Shown: positions 13,401 to 28,400 of the stretch, in pieces | How the letters are laid out: the number at the start of each line of letters is the position of its first letter | How positions within the stretch are numbered: position 1 is the first letter of the stretch | NCBI RefSeq assembly: GCF_964355755.1 | Contig: NC_092675.1 | Span: 9,935,312-9,999,311 of the forward strand | Direction of reading: 5' to 3' | DNA: 64,000 bases | Origin: Antedon mediterranea | Lineage: Eukaryota; Echinodermata; Crinoidea; Comatulida; Antedonidae | Program-made: the position numbers and the translations under genes | Notes under the pieces: generated by a model | What the model was told of the DNA's origin: nothing | The model's database searches: none | What the model saw: the letters and a program-made list of their open reading frames with translations, nothing else

Positions 13401-16400
13401 TCGCTACAATTCATTCATTTGGATATTTATCTTTTTGGAATTATATTTTTGACATTTGGAAACATTTCTGGATAATTTAAAGCTCCGTTTTAGTTAATTG
13501 TCCATTACAAGATGTATGAGAGGAAAAATCCAGGTTAGTTATTAATGTTCATTGGTGTGTTATTTGTTGTCACTTTCAAATGTTAAATTTAATGTGTGCT
13601 CAATCTTTTGAAAGTCAATTCTGGTCAGTTTAAGCATTCATCATTCTTTATCAAATGATTATTAATAGCACAATAATTTACTTAGTTTACCTAAATTAAA
13701 TTAATTTAGACATTCAATTAATCAATTGTATTTATTTTATGTTATACAAATTGTAGCCTGATGTATTGATACCAATGACAGATCTAATGATTGGTTCACA
13801 AATTGTAGCCTGATGTATTGATACCAATGACAGATCTAATGATTGGTTCACAAATTGTTGTTGTCACTGATTATTTTTAAATTACAGTCTTTGCATTTTT
13901 ATTACTTTATATAATTATCATAATTAATATGTTTATCTAAATATGAATTTTAATTGATATGTTTCATTTAATTTTTTATGTTATTTCAGTTGAGTTCTTG
14001 TCTGTGTACCTTTTTAAAAATTTGTTTTTATTTTACACATTTAATTAGAAATCACAGTTTTTTGTTGTAAACTTTGTTCAGATTGTCTTTCATTTAACTT
14101 TTGGTTCATTTAAATTTTCGTTCTCTTCATGTTGCTTTAATTAATCATATCATTTTAACCTTTCTCATTCATTTGCTTATTAACCATATGTTTGTCATTC
14201 ATCATTAGTTCGTCGTTTTGCTGATGACTTGGACCCTGGTTCCATGTCGGACACAGCGCTGATCCACGTACGTGGAAGACCGCCTTTACCTTCTAGAGGG
14301 CGACCTAGGAGAAGGAAAGGCAGAACAGCAATTTATGTCCAACCTTCCTGTAACGTCCCTTCTGGTATTAGATTTTAATATAATTTTTTTTAGAATTTGC
14401 ATAAAACATCTGATATTCATATATTCATCTAGAATATTATGCAATCTGCAATTTTATCTTGAATTGTTTTTGACAAATTCATATTATGACCATTTTAGTA
14501 GGTTTTTGTTTAATTATGCGCTGTAAATTTTTAATTTGCATAGTTCTAGAAAAAGATGGATCTATTAGATGAATTTGCATATAAAAGAAAATTTTGCATA
14601 TTTTGCAGTTAATCCATTCTAACAGGTTTTTAATGGCTATCTGGATTTAGACTAATTTAAAAGGAATGAAAATGTCTTTGGTTTACACCTTGATCCTTTA
14701 AAAACGTTTTTGTTTATTTGGCAACATTTTCTGGATGCTTAAAGAACCAGGCCTTTATAGTATTTTTCAAAATATATAAATGTTATAATAATGTTAATAC
14801 AGTATGTTGATCTTATGTAGTGCTTAATGCAAAAAGCCTCTAAGCACATTATTACCCGAGTCATTTTTTTGATCAAACACGTTTGGAAACAGAGAATCAA
14901 ACTCATGATTTCACAATTAATAGTTCAACACACTGCCCCACACGCCCTCACATTTATAAATTTGCACTCTTCATCTTCAGATACTTTGTCTAAATTGATG
15001 ATCCATGTCATGTTCTTATTGATCACAATTCAGCCATATAATCATTGATATGACATTTATTTAGTGACATTTAAAGTGGCATTTGCATATATTCTTCTTT
15101 ATTCATTGCGATTGGAAAATATGATTGTGATAAAACTAAGAAATATGCAAAATTACATCAAATAACTTAATTGGTTGATTGATAGACCATACTAATGCTT
15201 AAAATCGTTTTGCCATTACCAATTCTTTCCTGTCTATTGTCTAAGGTATTACAGGTATTTTCATGCTACAAAGACTTCTAACACATGATTTATTATAAAT
15301 GTATAGGGAGGGAGTTTTGTTGAATGTTCATATCTTTTACCTCCATATGAAATTTGCCATTGAAGATGAAATGATTCCGCTATGTTTAAGCTTAAAAGTA
15401 CAGTATTGAGATTACTTCATTATATCCAAATTTACTCAAACAAATCTTTATTGGTAAACCAGCACAGTTTCAGAGAATAATCTTTTTCCTTAAATTTTTT
15501 TGAAATACTTAATATAGAATGTTCCTACTGTACATCAAGAAAACATGATAATGCCTGTATACCCTTGACCATTCTTAACATTTTAGATAATTTAATAAAA
15601 CTTATAAACTATAAATCATTTTGATTGCATGTACTTTAAAAATTAAAGTGGGTTTTTTTGGGGGGGGGGGGGGGTGGGGGGAACACATTCATTATCATCT
15701 GTTAAATCTTTAAAAATAATAGGTGTAAGAAAATATAACACCATGATGGTTTTTCCATAGATTTTTTTTTACTTCCAAGAGATTGATTATTTTATAGTCA
15801 ACTGGGATTTTTCAATGTACTTGAACTGAATATATATTATATAATTACTTTTTTCCATTTTTATTTGGTTTTTAATAAATTTTAAATAATACTGTTTGAT
15901 AACAATATCTTTGGAATTTTATATTGATTGGTAAATTTAAGTTCTAATGTGTTAAAGATCACACTGTTTTAGACATAATTTAAGTTTATCATTTCATATT
16001 GTGTTTATTTCTATTATACTGAAAGTATTATTGTTTACTGACATTAATTGATAAATTTGTTTCACAGTTAGGCCGACACATTCCCAAGATGATATGGCCA
16101 CAGTCGCCTACTCGGCCCCTCCAGTGCCACCCCACCCTGAAAGTGACTGCGAAGAAGGACCCCGTGTCCCACAAAGGCCCAGAGTGAATAAGAGCAATGT
16201 ACCTCAAATTGTGAATGGTAAAGTCCATATTGGAATGCTCATAAATACTGTCAATAGAAAGATTGGAATGTTCTATTATAATGCAGTGATAATACTTTAG
16301 AGTAGAGATTGTAGATTGCTAATTAATAATGCTCTTTTCTTCCAGATTTTCTTGTTTTCTCCTAATAGCATGCAGCAAATAATGTAGTGAATAGTTAGTG

Positions 16401-19400
16401 AATTATATATTGGAATGAGCATTATGTAATGTTTTTATTTGCATCCATTGTTTTTGGGAGGAACGATTCAAATAAAGTTACCTAAATATTAGCAAAATTA
16501 ATGTTGGAATGTGAATTGTTTTATTAATAATTTAGTAAAAAAATGTATTGATAGCAATAGAATCATGATCTATCAAAAGAAGAATGTAATTTCTCTGCGT
16601 CAATTTTGATTAATATAGCTTGACATTTAGAGATGATATATGATATTTACCAAAATTGAATAACTTGGAATTTTAAAATTATCATCATTAATTGAACATT
16701 ATTTTTTTATTACAAATTCTTAATGAAACCATATAACATAAACATAATAACACTATGGTAAATAAGACAATGTCACAATGCAGCTGCCGATAGTGATTGA
16801 TGTATAACTTATTGTCTTATATAACCTACTATACAACATAGTCTGTTTTGGTATAAATGGAATATCTGAAAGTAGGTCAAATGCTTGTTACTTAATGTTT
16901 ACGGTTAACAATGAATTAGTTAATTTCGGAAACACATTACTGCGTTTAAGCTCCGATTTTACCAAATATCAAAATATGCCACATGAAAATGTAATTATGA
17001 AATACAAGTTGGTTTTGGAAATGATTTCATTCTGTATTTGTTTATTTTATTTCTAATATAGACTGTCTTGTCTTTGCCATTTCCTGTTATGTTATAATAA
17101 CACAATAATGGATATAGACAATATAAATAACTTTTCTTATTCCTGTATTACTTTTGTTACTTTTATATCTTGTACATAATTTAGTTTTCTTGTAAATAGG
17201 CATTACTTTTAGAACTACTTTTTTTTTCTTTTTTTTAATTACTCTGGAAGCACCTTCACTCAAGAAGTGTGCTACTGTTTCAAAGTATAGCTTCCAAATA
17301 AATTTATTTATTTAGTTATTATTATTGTACTGTAAAAGTAGATAAACAAGTTTATCTTTACAAATGAAATACAAAGTCTGACGATTAATTTAGAACTTTG
17401 TAGATGTACAGAACATTATGCATGGTGCCTCCCATGCATTATGCTTCCCCATGTATTATGCTTCTTTAACTTGATTTCGATTGGTCAGTTATTCTGTTTC
17501 ATTCAGATCCAAAGACATTGGCAGTTTGCTTCATTGACGTAAGCATGACAGCAGGGTCTACAACCCCCAGATCAACTTCTTTAAAAGAAAATAATAAAGA
17601 TCCATAAACAAAAGTTTATTAAATTTCCTACTCGTCCACATATTAAATTCAATAATTTCTTAATTCATACATTACAATGACAACTGCTTTATATTTTAAT
17701 AATTATTTAATTACGTATAATTACTATCAAAGGCCTGATTGGTTAACAGCTATGAGGCATCTTGTCAAATTCTCAGCTGTTTTTTAGATATGTCTTCTAT
17801 CTACCAAAAGGTTTAAATAACATTCCTATGAGAAGTTTGTGAACACTTCCTAGTGTGATAATGTGAAGTAAACTGTTGCTTACAAGTACCCTAAAGTAGT
17901 TAAGTCAAAAGATAGTAGGCCAAGAATATTTTATTATTTCCTTTAATTATTAACTTCCCAATAAGTTTTGAGAAAGATGCATGATATCTATTATAGCATT
18001 ATACAGGTCGTCATGCCATCATGAGGAGGTGTTCAAATGTGATGCATAGAATACAAATATACTATATGAAGCACATTGAGACAACATTGACAATGATAAG
18101 ATAGACTATATAGTTTATATAATTCATAAATGTTGTATATATACAAAAATGTTCCAAATAAATACTACATTAATCAATTGTTATAGTAAGATTGGACAAA
18201 TATTTCTATTGTATTGAATTTAATGTGACTTTAACAGATAAAGTAAAAAATGTGTTGTACCGTAGACTACTACAACATTAAATGCCACATTGTGAAAGTG
18301 AACTATATAGTTAGCCTCATTGAAACAGCCAAAGGCAATGTGATATAGTTGATGATAGTCTTTGGTCCAGACAGCTGTCAAAACTATTTAACATAAAATA
18401 CATAAAGAGAATACAAGTTTAAGAACTGGTTATTGGCACCCAGCTATCTGTTTACAAAAACAGTAAAAATAGTAACATTCAAGTTGAAATATGATTGTCA
18501 TCCAATTATGGGTTAAAAATTTTATATTGGTTTAGTATTATATATCCAAATTAGTCTGACCTAGATTTGTAGCATGTCGTGTAGTTACAGCGCCATCAGT
18601 AAGGTTGTATCCCTACCTAGCCAACCAACCCTGTTCTCCACTTAATAACATAAATTTCATCATTTCAAAAACATGAAAAATGATGATTTAAAAAGTTTAA
18701 ATAGGCCATTTCGCAGTTTTAATGAAGTTAATCAAGTACTTCCGTTGAAAAAAAAATACTGTTTTAACTTTTAAAAGGACAAAATAAACAGCTAATTTCA
18801 ACCAAAAACCCATTTACTTCAAATTGCAGTTTTTTAGGTAAATAATTTGTTTCGATCCAATTTTTGGTCAATGTTAACAACTATTATGTTACATTAAAAT
18901 AGTATATTCAACAAAAACAAAAATAAGGGGGACAACAAATTTTAAAAGGCCAGCCCATGATTAGTTGCTGTTTTAATTGATTAGAGTATATCAACTGGGC
19001 TACAATAAGTTTTACCCCAGGAGAGTTGTATTGGTTATCCGCAACGAAGTTGCAGGATAACCTCTTGTGATTGTACGAAATCATCAACATCTTTTTTGGT
19101 TATCCGCAACGAAGTTGCAGGATAACCTCTTGTGATTGTACGAAATCATCATCATTGGTTATCCGCAACGAAGTTGCAGGATAACCTCTTGTGATTGTAC
19201 GAAATCAACCTGTATGATTTTTGTGTAACGCTTTTCTCTAAAACTCGCAAACATAACATTTCGGTAACTATCTTAACATATTGACATTTACGTAACGTCG
19301 TCAAGCGAAGCTTTTCATGACTTTTACAATTGCGCAACGTGACTTACGCGCGATTTAACGATTTTGTCGTATTTAACATAGCTCGACAACCAAATAACAT

Positions 19401-22400
19401 TTCAACTTGAAACTTTGCAAAAGTTTAATTTATATCATGCGCTAACTTTCTGTTGAAAAAAAATTGCGTGTTTTACACAAAGTTACGCGCGCACGCGCAT
19501 TTAAAATTTCAAAATGCGCAAAATTAATTTATAATCAACTTTCTACGCGTTTCATTTCGTTTTAAGCATGTCAAAAATTCCCACGCGTGCGCACATTTTT
19601 ACGTGTGCGGTGCGCACCTAGTATTGAAAACGTACTTTTTTCACGTGATTTATATTTTTCCAGCCTTTTCTAGTAATTTTACCAAATTTTAAACAATTTC
19701 GACTTAAAGATACGTCATACGAGCACGTCGAATTGGACAATTTGCGCGCGTTTTTTATGAAAAGGTTAAAAAATTCGTTTAAAATATGCCTTTTTTTAAA
19801 CAGTCGTAATTTCTAAACTAGACGGTCAACTTTTTGTGGATGGCATATTCTGGAAGTAGATGAGTTGTAGATATCGGATCAGGTATTAATATGGCTAACC
19901 GGACATTGTGACGTCATCGTATGGCCACGCGAATATAAAATTTAGGATTTTTGTATCTTTCGTCATAGCTCATCACATTGAATAGAGCGCATCTCCACTT
20001 ATCCGTTTTCCATTTTCACCCCGATTTTGATTTTGTCTAGGTCAATCAAGTATCTTTCGCATGAGTTAAAAATATTTTAATTTTTTTGACGTCATCATGC
20101 CTAAAAATTTTAATCACGTGTGGCATCAATTTCATCTTTACAGTAAATTTTAATCTGTTATAGCTCGTAAGAATAAAACTTGATAATCACGATTAAAACT
20201 TTTTCTGGAAGCTATTGGATTGTAGATACGAAATTATGTAAAAATGTTGCCAATCGGATGTTGTGACGTCATCATATGGCCAGTTAAATAAAAAAGGTCG
20301 TATTTTCATCTTTTGCGTCATAATTCATTACATTTAAAAGAGCGCGCATCAATATTTCACGTATTCAAATTTCTTCTACACGCTAATACGTTGTTGCTGA
20401 GATAATTTCCTTTCGGAATTGCTACCTTCCCGTTTCATTTTAAAACCGTCAACATGTTAAAAATTGCAATAAATAGCGGGTCCCGTAATTTCACCTATTC
20501 TACACTGTATGTGATATGGATACAGATTATACTGTGTATACTATATATGAATTTATATATAGATAAAATTCAGCAATAACAACATATCATATTCTTCAGT
20601 TCAGGTCATAATGCCAACGTGAACACTTCCTTTTGTCCTCAACCTATCCCCTTAATGTTAATGTTGCACCACTTGCGCGGCGGATAACCAAACTCGTCAA
20701 AGTGACGAGTTACATGTCTAGTTGGTTATCCGCAACGAAGTTGCAGGATAACCTCTTGTGATTGTACGAAATCATTCTGTATGATTTTTGTGTAACGCTT
20801 TTCTCTAAAACTCGCAAACATAACATTTCGGTAACTATCTTAACATATTGACATTTACGTAACGTCGTCAAGCGAAGCTTTTCATGACGTTTACAATTGC
20901 GCAACGTGACTTACGCGCGATTTAACGATTTTGTCGTATTTAACATAGCTCGACAACCAAATAACATTTCAACTTGAAACTTTGCAAAAGTTTAATTTAT
21001 ATCATGCGCTAACTTTCTGTTGAAAAAAAATTCCGTGTTTTACACAAAGTTAGGCGCGCACGCGCATTTAAAATTTCAAAATGCGCAACATTAATTTCTA
21101 ATCAACTTTCTACGCGTTTCATGTCGTTTTAAGCATGTCAAAAATTCCCACGCGTGCGCACATTTTTACGTGTGCGGTGCGCACGTAGCATTGAAAACGT
21201 ATTTTTTTCGCGTGATTTATGTTTTTCCAGCCTTTTCTAGTAATTTTACCAAATTTTAAACAATTTTGACTTAAAGATACGTCATACGAGCACGTCGAAT
21301 TGGACAATTTGCGCGCGTTTTTTATGAAAACGTTAAAAAATTCGTTTAAAATATGCCTTTTTTAAAACAGTCGTAATTTCTAAACTAAACGGTCAACTTT
21401 TTGTGGATGGCATTTTCTGGAAGTAGATGAGTTGTAGATATTGGATCAGGTATTAATATGGCTAACCGGACATTGTGATGTCATCGTATGGCCACGCAAA
21501 TATAAAATTTAGGATTTTGTATCTTTCGTCATAGCTCATCACATTAAATAGAGCGCATCTCCACTTATCCGTTTTCCATTTTCACCCCGATTTTGATATT
21601 TTCTAGGTCAATCAACTATCTTTCGCATGAGTTAAAAATATTTTAATTTTTTTTACGTCATCGTGCTTAAAAATTTAAATCACGTGTGGCATTAATTTCA
21701 TCTTTACAGTAAATTTTAATCTGTTATAGCTCGTAAGAATAAAATGTGATAATCACGATTAAAACTTTTTCTGGAAGCTATTGGACTGTAGATACGAAAT
21801 TATGTAAAAATGTTGCCAATCGGATGTTGTGACGTCATCATATGGCCAGTTAAATAAAAAAGGTCGTATTTTCATCTTTTGCGTCATAATTCATTACATT
21901 TAAACGAGCGCGCATCAATATTTCACGTATTCAAATTTCTTCTACATGCTAATACGTTGTTGCTGAGATAATTTCCTTTCGGAATTGCTACCTTCGCGTT
22001 TCATTTTAAAACCGTCAACATGTTAAAAATTGCAATAAATAGCGGGTCCCGTAATTTCACCTATTCTACACTGTATGTGATATGGATACAGATTATACTG
22101 TGTATACTACAGTATATATGAATTTAAACAATAAATTTCAGCAATAACAACATATCATATTCTTCAGTTCAGGTCATAATGCCAACGTGAACACTTCCTT
22201 TTGTCCTCAACCTATCCCCTTAATGTTAATGTTGCACCACTTGCGCGGCGGATAACCAAACTCGTCAAAGTGACGAGTTACATGTCTAGTCTTTTTCTTA
22301 ATCTTCTTTCTTTCTGTATGATTTTTGTGTAACGCTTTTCTCTAAAACTTGCAAACATAACATTTTGTTAACTATGTTAACATTTTGACATTTATGTAAC

Positions 22401-25400
22401 GTCGTCAAGCGAAGCTTTTCATGATGTTTACAATCGCGCAACGTGACGTACGCGCGATTTAACGATTTTCTCGTATTTAACATATGTCGAAAACCAAATA
22501 ACATTTAAAAGTGAAACTTTGCAAAAGTTTAATTTATATCATGCGCTAACCTTCTGTTGAAAAAAAATTGCGTGTTTTACACAAAGTTACGCGCGCACGC
22601 GCATTTAAAATTTCAAAATGCGCAAAATTAATTTCTAATCAACTTTCTACGCGTTTCATGTCGGTTTAAGCATGTCAAAAATTCCCACGCATGCGCACAA
22701 TTTTACGTGTGCGGAGCGCACGTAGCATTGAAAACGTATTTTTTTCGCGTGATTTATGATTTTCCAGCCTTTTCTAGTAATTTTACCAAATTTTAAACAA
22801 TTTTGACTTAAAGATACGTCATACGAGCACGTCGAATTGGACAATTTGCGCGCGTTTTTTATGAAAACGTTAAAAAATTCGTTTAAAATATGCCTTTTTT
22901 AAAACAGTCGTAATTTCTAAACTAAACGGTCAACTTTTTGTGGATGGCATTTTCTGGAAGTAGATGAGTTGTAGATATTGGATCAGGTATTAATATGGCT
23001 AACCGGACATTGTGATGTCATCGTATGGCCACGCAAATATAAAATTTAGGATTTTGTATCTTTCGTCATAGCTCATCACATTGAATAGAGCGCATCTCCA
23101 CTTATCCGTTTTCCATTTTCACCCCGATTTTGATATTGTCTAGGTCAATCAACTATCTTTCACATGAGTTAAAAATATTCTAATTTTTTTTACGTCATCG
23201 TGCTTAAAAATTTAAATCACGTGTGGCATTAATTTCATCTTTACAGTAAATTTTAATCTGTTATAGCTCGTAAGAATAAAATGTGATAATCACGATTAAA
23301 ACTTTTTCTGGAAGCTATTGGACTGTAGATACGAAATTATGTAAAAATGTTGCCAATCGGATGTTGTGACGTCATCATATGGCCAGTTAAATAAAAAAGG
23401 TCGTATTTTCATCTTTTGCGTCATAATTCATTACATTTAAAAGAGCGCGCATCAATATTTCACGTATTCAAATTTCTTCTACACGCTAATACGTTGTTGC
23501 TGAGATAATTTCCTTTCGGAATTGGTACCTTCGCGTTTCATTTTAAAACCGTCAACATGTTAAAAAATTGCAATAAATAGCGGGTCCCGTAATTTCACCT
23601 ATTCTACACTGTATGTGATATGGATACAGATTATACTGTGTATACTATATATGAATTTAAATAATAAAATTCAGCAATAACAACATATCATATTCTTCAG
23701 TTCAGGTCATAATGCCAACGTGAACACTTCCTTTTGTCCTCAACCTATCCCCTTAATGTTAATGTTGCACCACTTGCGCGGCGGATAACCAAACTCGTCA
23801 AAGTGACGAGTTACATGTCTAGTCTTTTTCTTAATCTTCTTTCTTTCTGTATGATTTTTGTGTAACGCTTTTCTCTAAAACTTGCAAACATAACATTTTG
23901 TTAACTATGTTAACATTTTGACATTTATGTAACGTCGTCAAGCGAAGCTTTTCATGATGTTTACAATTGCGCAACGTGACGTACGCGCAATTTAACGATT
24001 TCCTCGTATTTAACATATGTCGAAAACCAAATAACATTTTAAAGTGAAACTTTGCAAAAGTTTAATTTATATCATGCGCTAACTTTCTGTTGAAAAAAAA
24101 TTGCGTGTTTTACACAAAGTTACGCGCGCACGCGCATTTAAAATTTCAAAATGCGCAAAATTAATTTATAATCAACTTTCTACGCGTTTCATGTCGTTTT
24201 AAGCATGTCAAAAATTCCCACGCGTGCGCACATTTTTACGTGTGCGGTGCGCACGTAGCATTGAAAACGTATTTTTATCGCGTGATTTATGTTTTTCCAG
24301 CATTTTCTAGTAATTTTACCAAATTTTGAACAATTTCGACTTAAAGATACGTCATACGAGAACGTCGAATTGGACAATTTGCGCGCGTTTTTTATGAAAA
24401 GGTTAAAAAATTCGTTTAAAATATGCCTTTTTTTAAACAGTCGTAATTTCTAAACTAGACGGTCAACTTTTTGTGGATGACATATTCTGGAAGTAGATGA
24501 GTTGTAGATATCGGATCAGGTATTAATATGGCTAACCGGACATTGTGACGTCATCGTATGGCCACGCGAATATAAAATTTAGGATTTTTGTATCTTTCGT
24601 CATAGCTCATCACATTGAATAGAGCGCATCTCCACTTATTCGTTTTCCATTTTCACCCCGATTTTGATATTGTCTAGGTCAATCAACTATCTTTCGCATG
24701 AGTTAAAAATATTTTAATTTTTTTTACGTCATCATGCCTAAAAATTTAAATCACGTGTGGCATCAATTTCATCTTTACAGTAAATTTTAATCTGTTATAG
24801 CTCGTAAGAATAAAATGTGATAATCACGATTAAAACTTTTTCTGGAAGGTATTGGATTGTAGATACGAAATTATGTAAAAATTTTGCCAATCGGATGTTG
24901 TGACGTCATCATATGGTCAGTTAAATAAAAAAGGTCGTATTTTCATCTTTTGCGTCATAATTCATTACGTTTAAAAGAGCGCGCATCAATATTTCCCGCA
25001 TTCAAATTTCTTCTACACACTAATACGTTGTTGCTGAGATAATTTCCTTTCGGAATTGCTACCTTCGCGTTTCATTTTAAAACCGTCAATATGTTAAAAA
25101 TTGCAATAAATAGCGGGTCCCGTAATTTCACCTATTCTACACTGTATGTCACTGTATGTGATATGGATACAGATTATACTGTGTATACTACAGTATATAT
25201 GAATTTAAACAATAAATTTCAGCAATAACAACATATCATATTCTTCAGTTCAGGTCATAATGCCAACGTGAACACTTCCTTTTGTCCTCAACCTATCCCC
25301 TTAATGTTAATGTTGCACCACTTGCGCGGCGGATAACCAAACTCGTCAAAGTGACGAGTTACATGTCTAGTTCTTCTTTCTTTCTGTATGATTTTTGTGT

Positions 25401-28400
25401 AACGCTTTTCTCCAAAACTCGCAAACATAACATTTTGGTAACTATCTTACCATATTGACATTTACGTAACGTCGTCAAGCGAAGCTTTTCATGACGTTTA
25501 CAATTGCGCAACGTGACTTACGCGCGATTTAACGATTTTGTCGTATTTAACATAGCTCAACAACCAAATAACATTTCAACTTGAAACTTTGCAAAAGTTT
25601 AATTTATATCATGCGCTAACTTTCTGTTGAAAAAAAATTGCGTGTTATACACAAAGTTACGCGCGCACGCGCATTTAAAATTTCAAAATGCGCAAAATTA
25701 ATTTATAATCAACTTTCTACGCGTTTCATGTCGTTTTAAGCATGTCAAAAATTCCCACGCGTGCGCACATTTTTACGTGTGCGGTGCGCACGTAGAATTG
25801 AAAACGTATTTTTTTCGCGTGATTTATGTTTTTCCAGCCTTTTCTAGTAATTTTACCAAATTTTAAACAATTTTGACTTAAAGATACGTCATACGAGCAC
25901 ATCGAATTGGCCAATTTGCGCGCGTTTTTTATGAAAAGGTTAAAAAATTCGTTTAAAATATGACTTTTTTTAAACAGTCGTAATTTTTAAACTAGACGGT
26001 CAAATTTTTGTGGATGACATTTTCTAGAAGTAGATGAGTTGTAGATATCGGATCAGGTATTAATATGGCTAACCGGACATTGTGACGTCATCGTATGGCC
26101 ACGCGAATATAAAATTTATGATTTTTGTATCTTTTGTCATAGCTCATCACATTGAATAGAGCGCATCTCCACTTATCCGTTTTCCATTTTCACCCCGATT
26201 TTGATATTATGTAGGTCAATCAACTATCTTTCGCATGAGTTAAAAATATTTTAATTTTGTTGACGTCATCATGCCTAAAAATTTAAATCACGTGTGGCAT
26301 CACTTTCATCTTTACAGTAAATTTTAATCTGTTATAGCTCGTAAGAATAAAATTTGATAATCACGATTAAAACTTTTTCTGGAAGCTATTGGATTGTAGA
26401 TACGAAATTATGTAAAAATGTTGCCAATCGGATGTTGTGACGTCATCATATGGCCAGTTAAATAAAAAAGGTCATATTTTCATCTTTTGCGTCATAATTC
26501 ATTACATTTAAAAGAGCGCGCATCAATATTTCACGTATTCAAATTTCTTCTACACGCTAATACGTTGTTGCTGAGATAATTTCCTTCCGGAATTGCTACC
26601 TTCCCGTTTCATTTTAAAACCGTCAACATGTTAAAAATTGCAATAAATAGCGGGTCCCGTAAGTTCACATATTCTACACTGTATGTGATATGGATACAGA
26701 TTATACTGTGTATACTATATATGAATTTATATTTAGATAAAATTCAGCAATAACAACATATCATATTCTTCAGTTCAGGTCATAATGCCAACGTGAACAC
26801 TTCCTTTTGTCCTCAACCTATCCCCTTAATGTTAATGTTGCACCACTTGCGCGGCGGATAACCAAACTCGTCAAAGTGACGAGTTACATGTCTAGTTGGT
26901 TATCCGCAACGAAGTTGCAGGATAACCTCTTGTGATTGTACGAAATCATCATCATCTTTTTCTTAATCTTCTTTCTTTCTGTATGATTTTTGTGTAACGC
27001 TTTTCTCTAAAACTTGCAAACATAACATTTTGTTAACTATGTTAACATTTTGACATTTATGTAACGTCGTCAAGCGAAGCTTTTCATGATGTTTACAATT
27101 GCGCAACGTGACGTACGCGTGATTTAACGATTTTCTCATATTTAACATATGTCGAAAACCAAATAACATTTTAAAGTGAAACTTTGCAAAAGTTTAATCT
27201 ATATCATGCGCTAACTTTCTGTTGAAAAAAAATTGCGTGTTTTACACAAAGTTACGCGCGCATGCGCATTTAAAATTTCAAAATGCGCAAAATTAATTTC
27301 TAATCAACTTTCTACGCGTTTCATGTCGTTTTAAGCATGTCAAAAATTCCCACGCGTGCGCACATTTTTACGTGTGCGGTGCGCACGTAGCATTGAAAAC
27401 GTATTTTTTTCACGTGATTTATGTTTTTCCAGCCTTTTCTAGTAATTTTACCAAATTTTAAACAATTTCGACTAAAAGATACGTCATACGAGCACGTCGA
27501 ATTGGACAATTTGCGCGCGTTTTTTACGAAAAGGTTAAAAAATTTGTTTAAAATATGCCTTTTTTTAAACAGTCGTAATTTCTAAACTAGACGGTCAACT
27601 TTTTGTGGATGACATATTCTGGAAGTAGATGAGTTGTAGGTATCGGATCAGGTATTAATATGGCTAACCGGACATTGTGACGTCATCGTATGGCCACGCG
27701 AATATAAAATTTAGGATTTTTGTATCTTTCGTCATAGCTCATCACATTGAATAGAGCGCATCTTCACTTATTCGTTTTCCATTTTCACCCCCATTTTGAT
27801 ATTGTCTAGGTCAATCAATTATCTTTCGCATGAGTTAAAAATATTTTAATTTTTTTGACGTCATCATGCCTAAAAATTTAAATCACGTGTGGCATCAATT
27901 TCATCTTTACAGTAAATTTTAATCTGTTATAGCTCGTAAGAATAAAATGTGATAATCACGATTAAAACTTTTTCTGGAAGCTATTGGATTGTAGATACGA
28001 AATTATGTAAAAATGTTGCCCATCGGATGTTGTGACGTCATCATATGGCCAGTTAAATAAAAAAGGTCGTATTTTCATCTTTTGCGTCATAATTCATTAC
28101 ATTTAAAAGAGCGCGCATCAATATTTCACGTATTCAAATTTCTTCTACACGCTAATACGTTGTTGTTGAGATATTTTCCTTTCGGAATTTCTACCTTCGC
28201 GTTTCATTTTAAAACCGTCAACATGTTAAAAATTGCAATAAATAGCGGGTCCCGTAATTTCACCTATTCTACACTGTATGTCACTGTATGTGATATGGAT
28301 ACAGATTATACTGTGTATACTATATATGAATTTAAATAATAAAATTCAGCAATAACAACATATCATATTCTTCAGTTCAGGTCATAATGCCAACGTGAAC

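Larger units (their letters stand above)
12878..18639. other. Introns with little annotated content
   Basis: Outside the exons at 14209 and 16068, the 52-bp duplication and the poly-G tract, I see only AT-rich intronic sequence. A stretch at about 17130-17320 that ends in repeated TTTATTTA looks like the 3' tail of an old retroelement, but no coding remnant supports it. Confidence 0.4.

Noticed and set aside
15657-15681. Poly-G tract as a regulatory G-quadruplex
   Set aside because: It is a simple homopolymer in mid-intron without further support, likely unstable or an assembly error.
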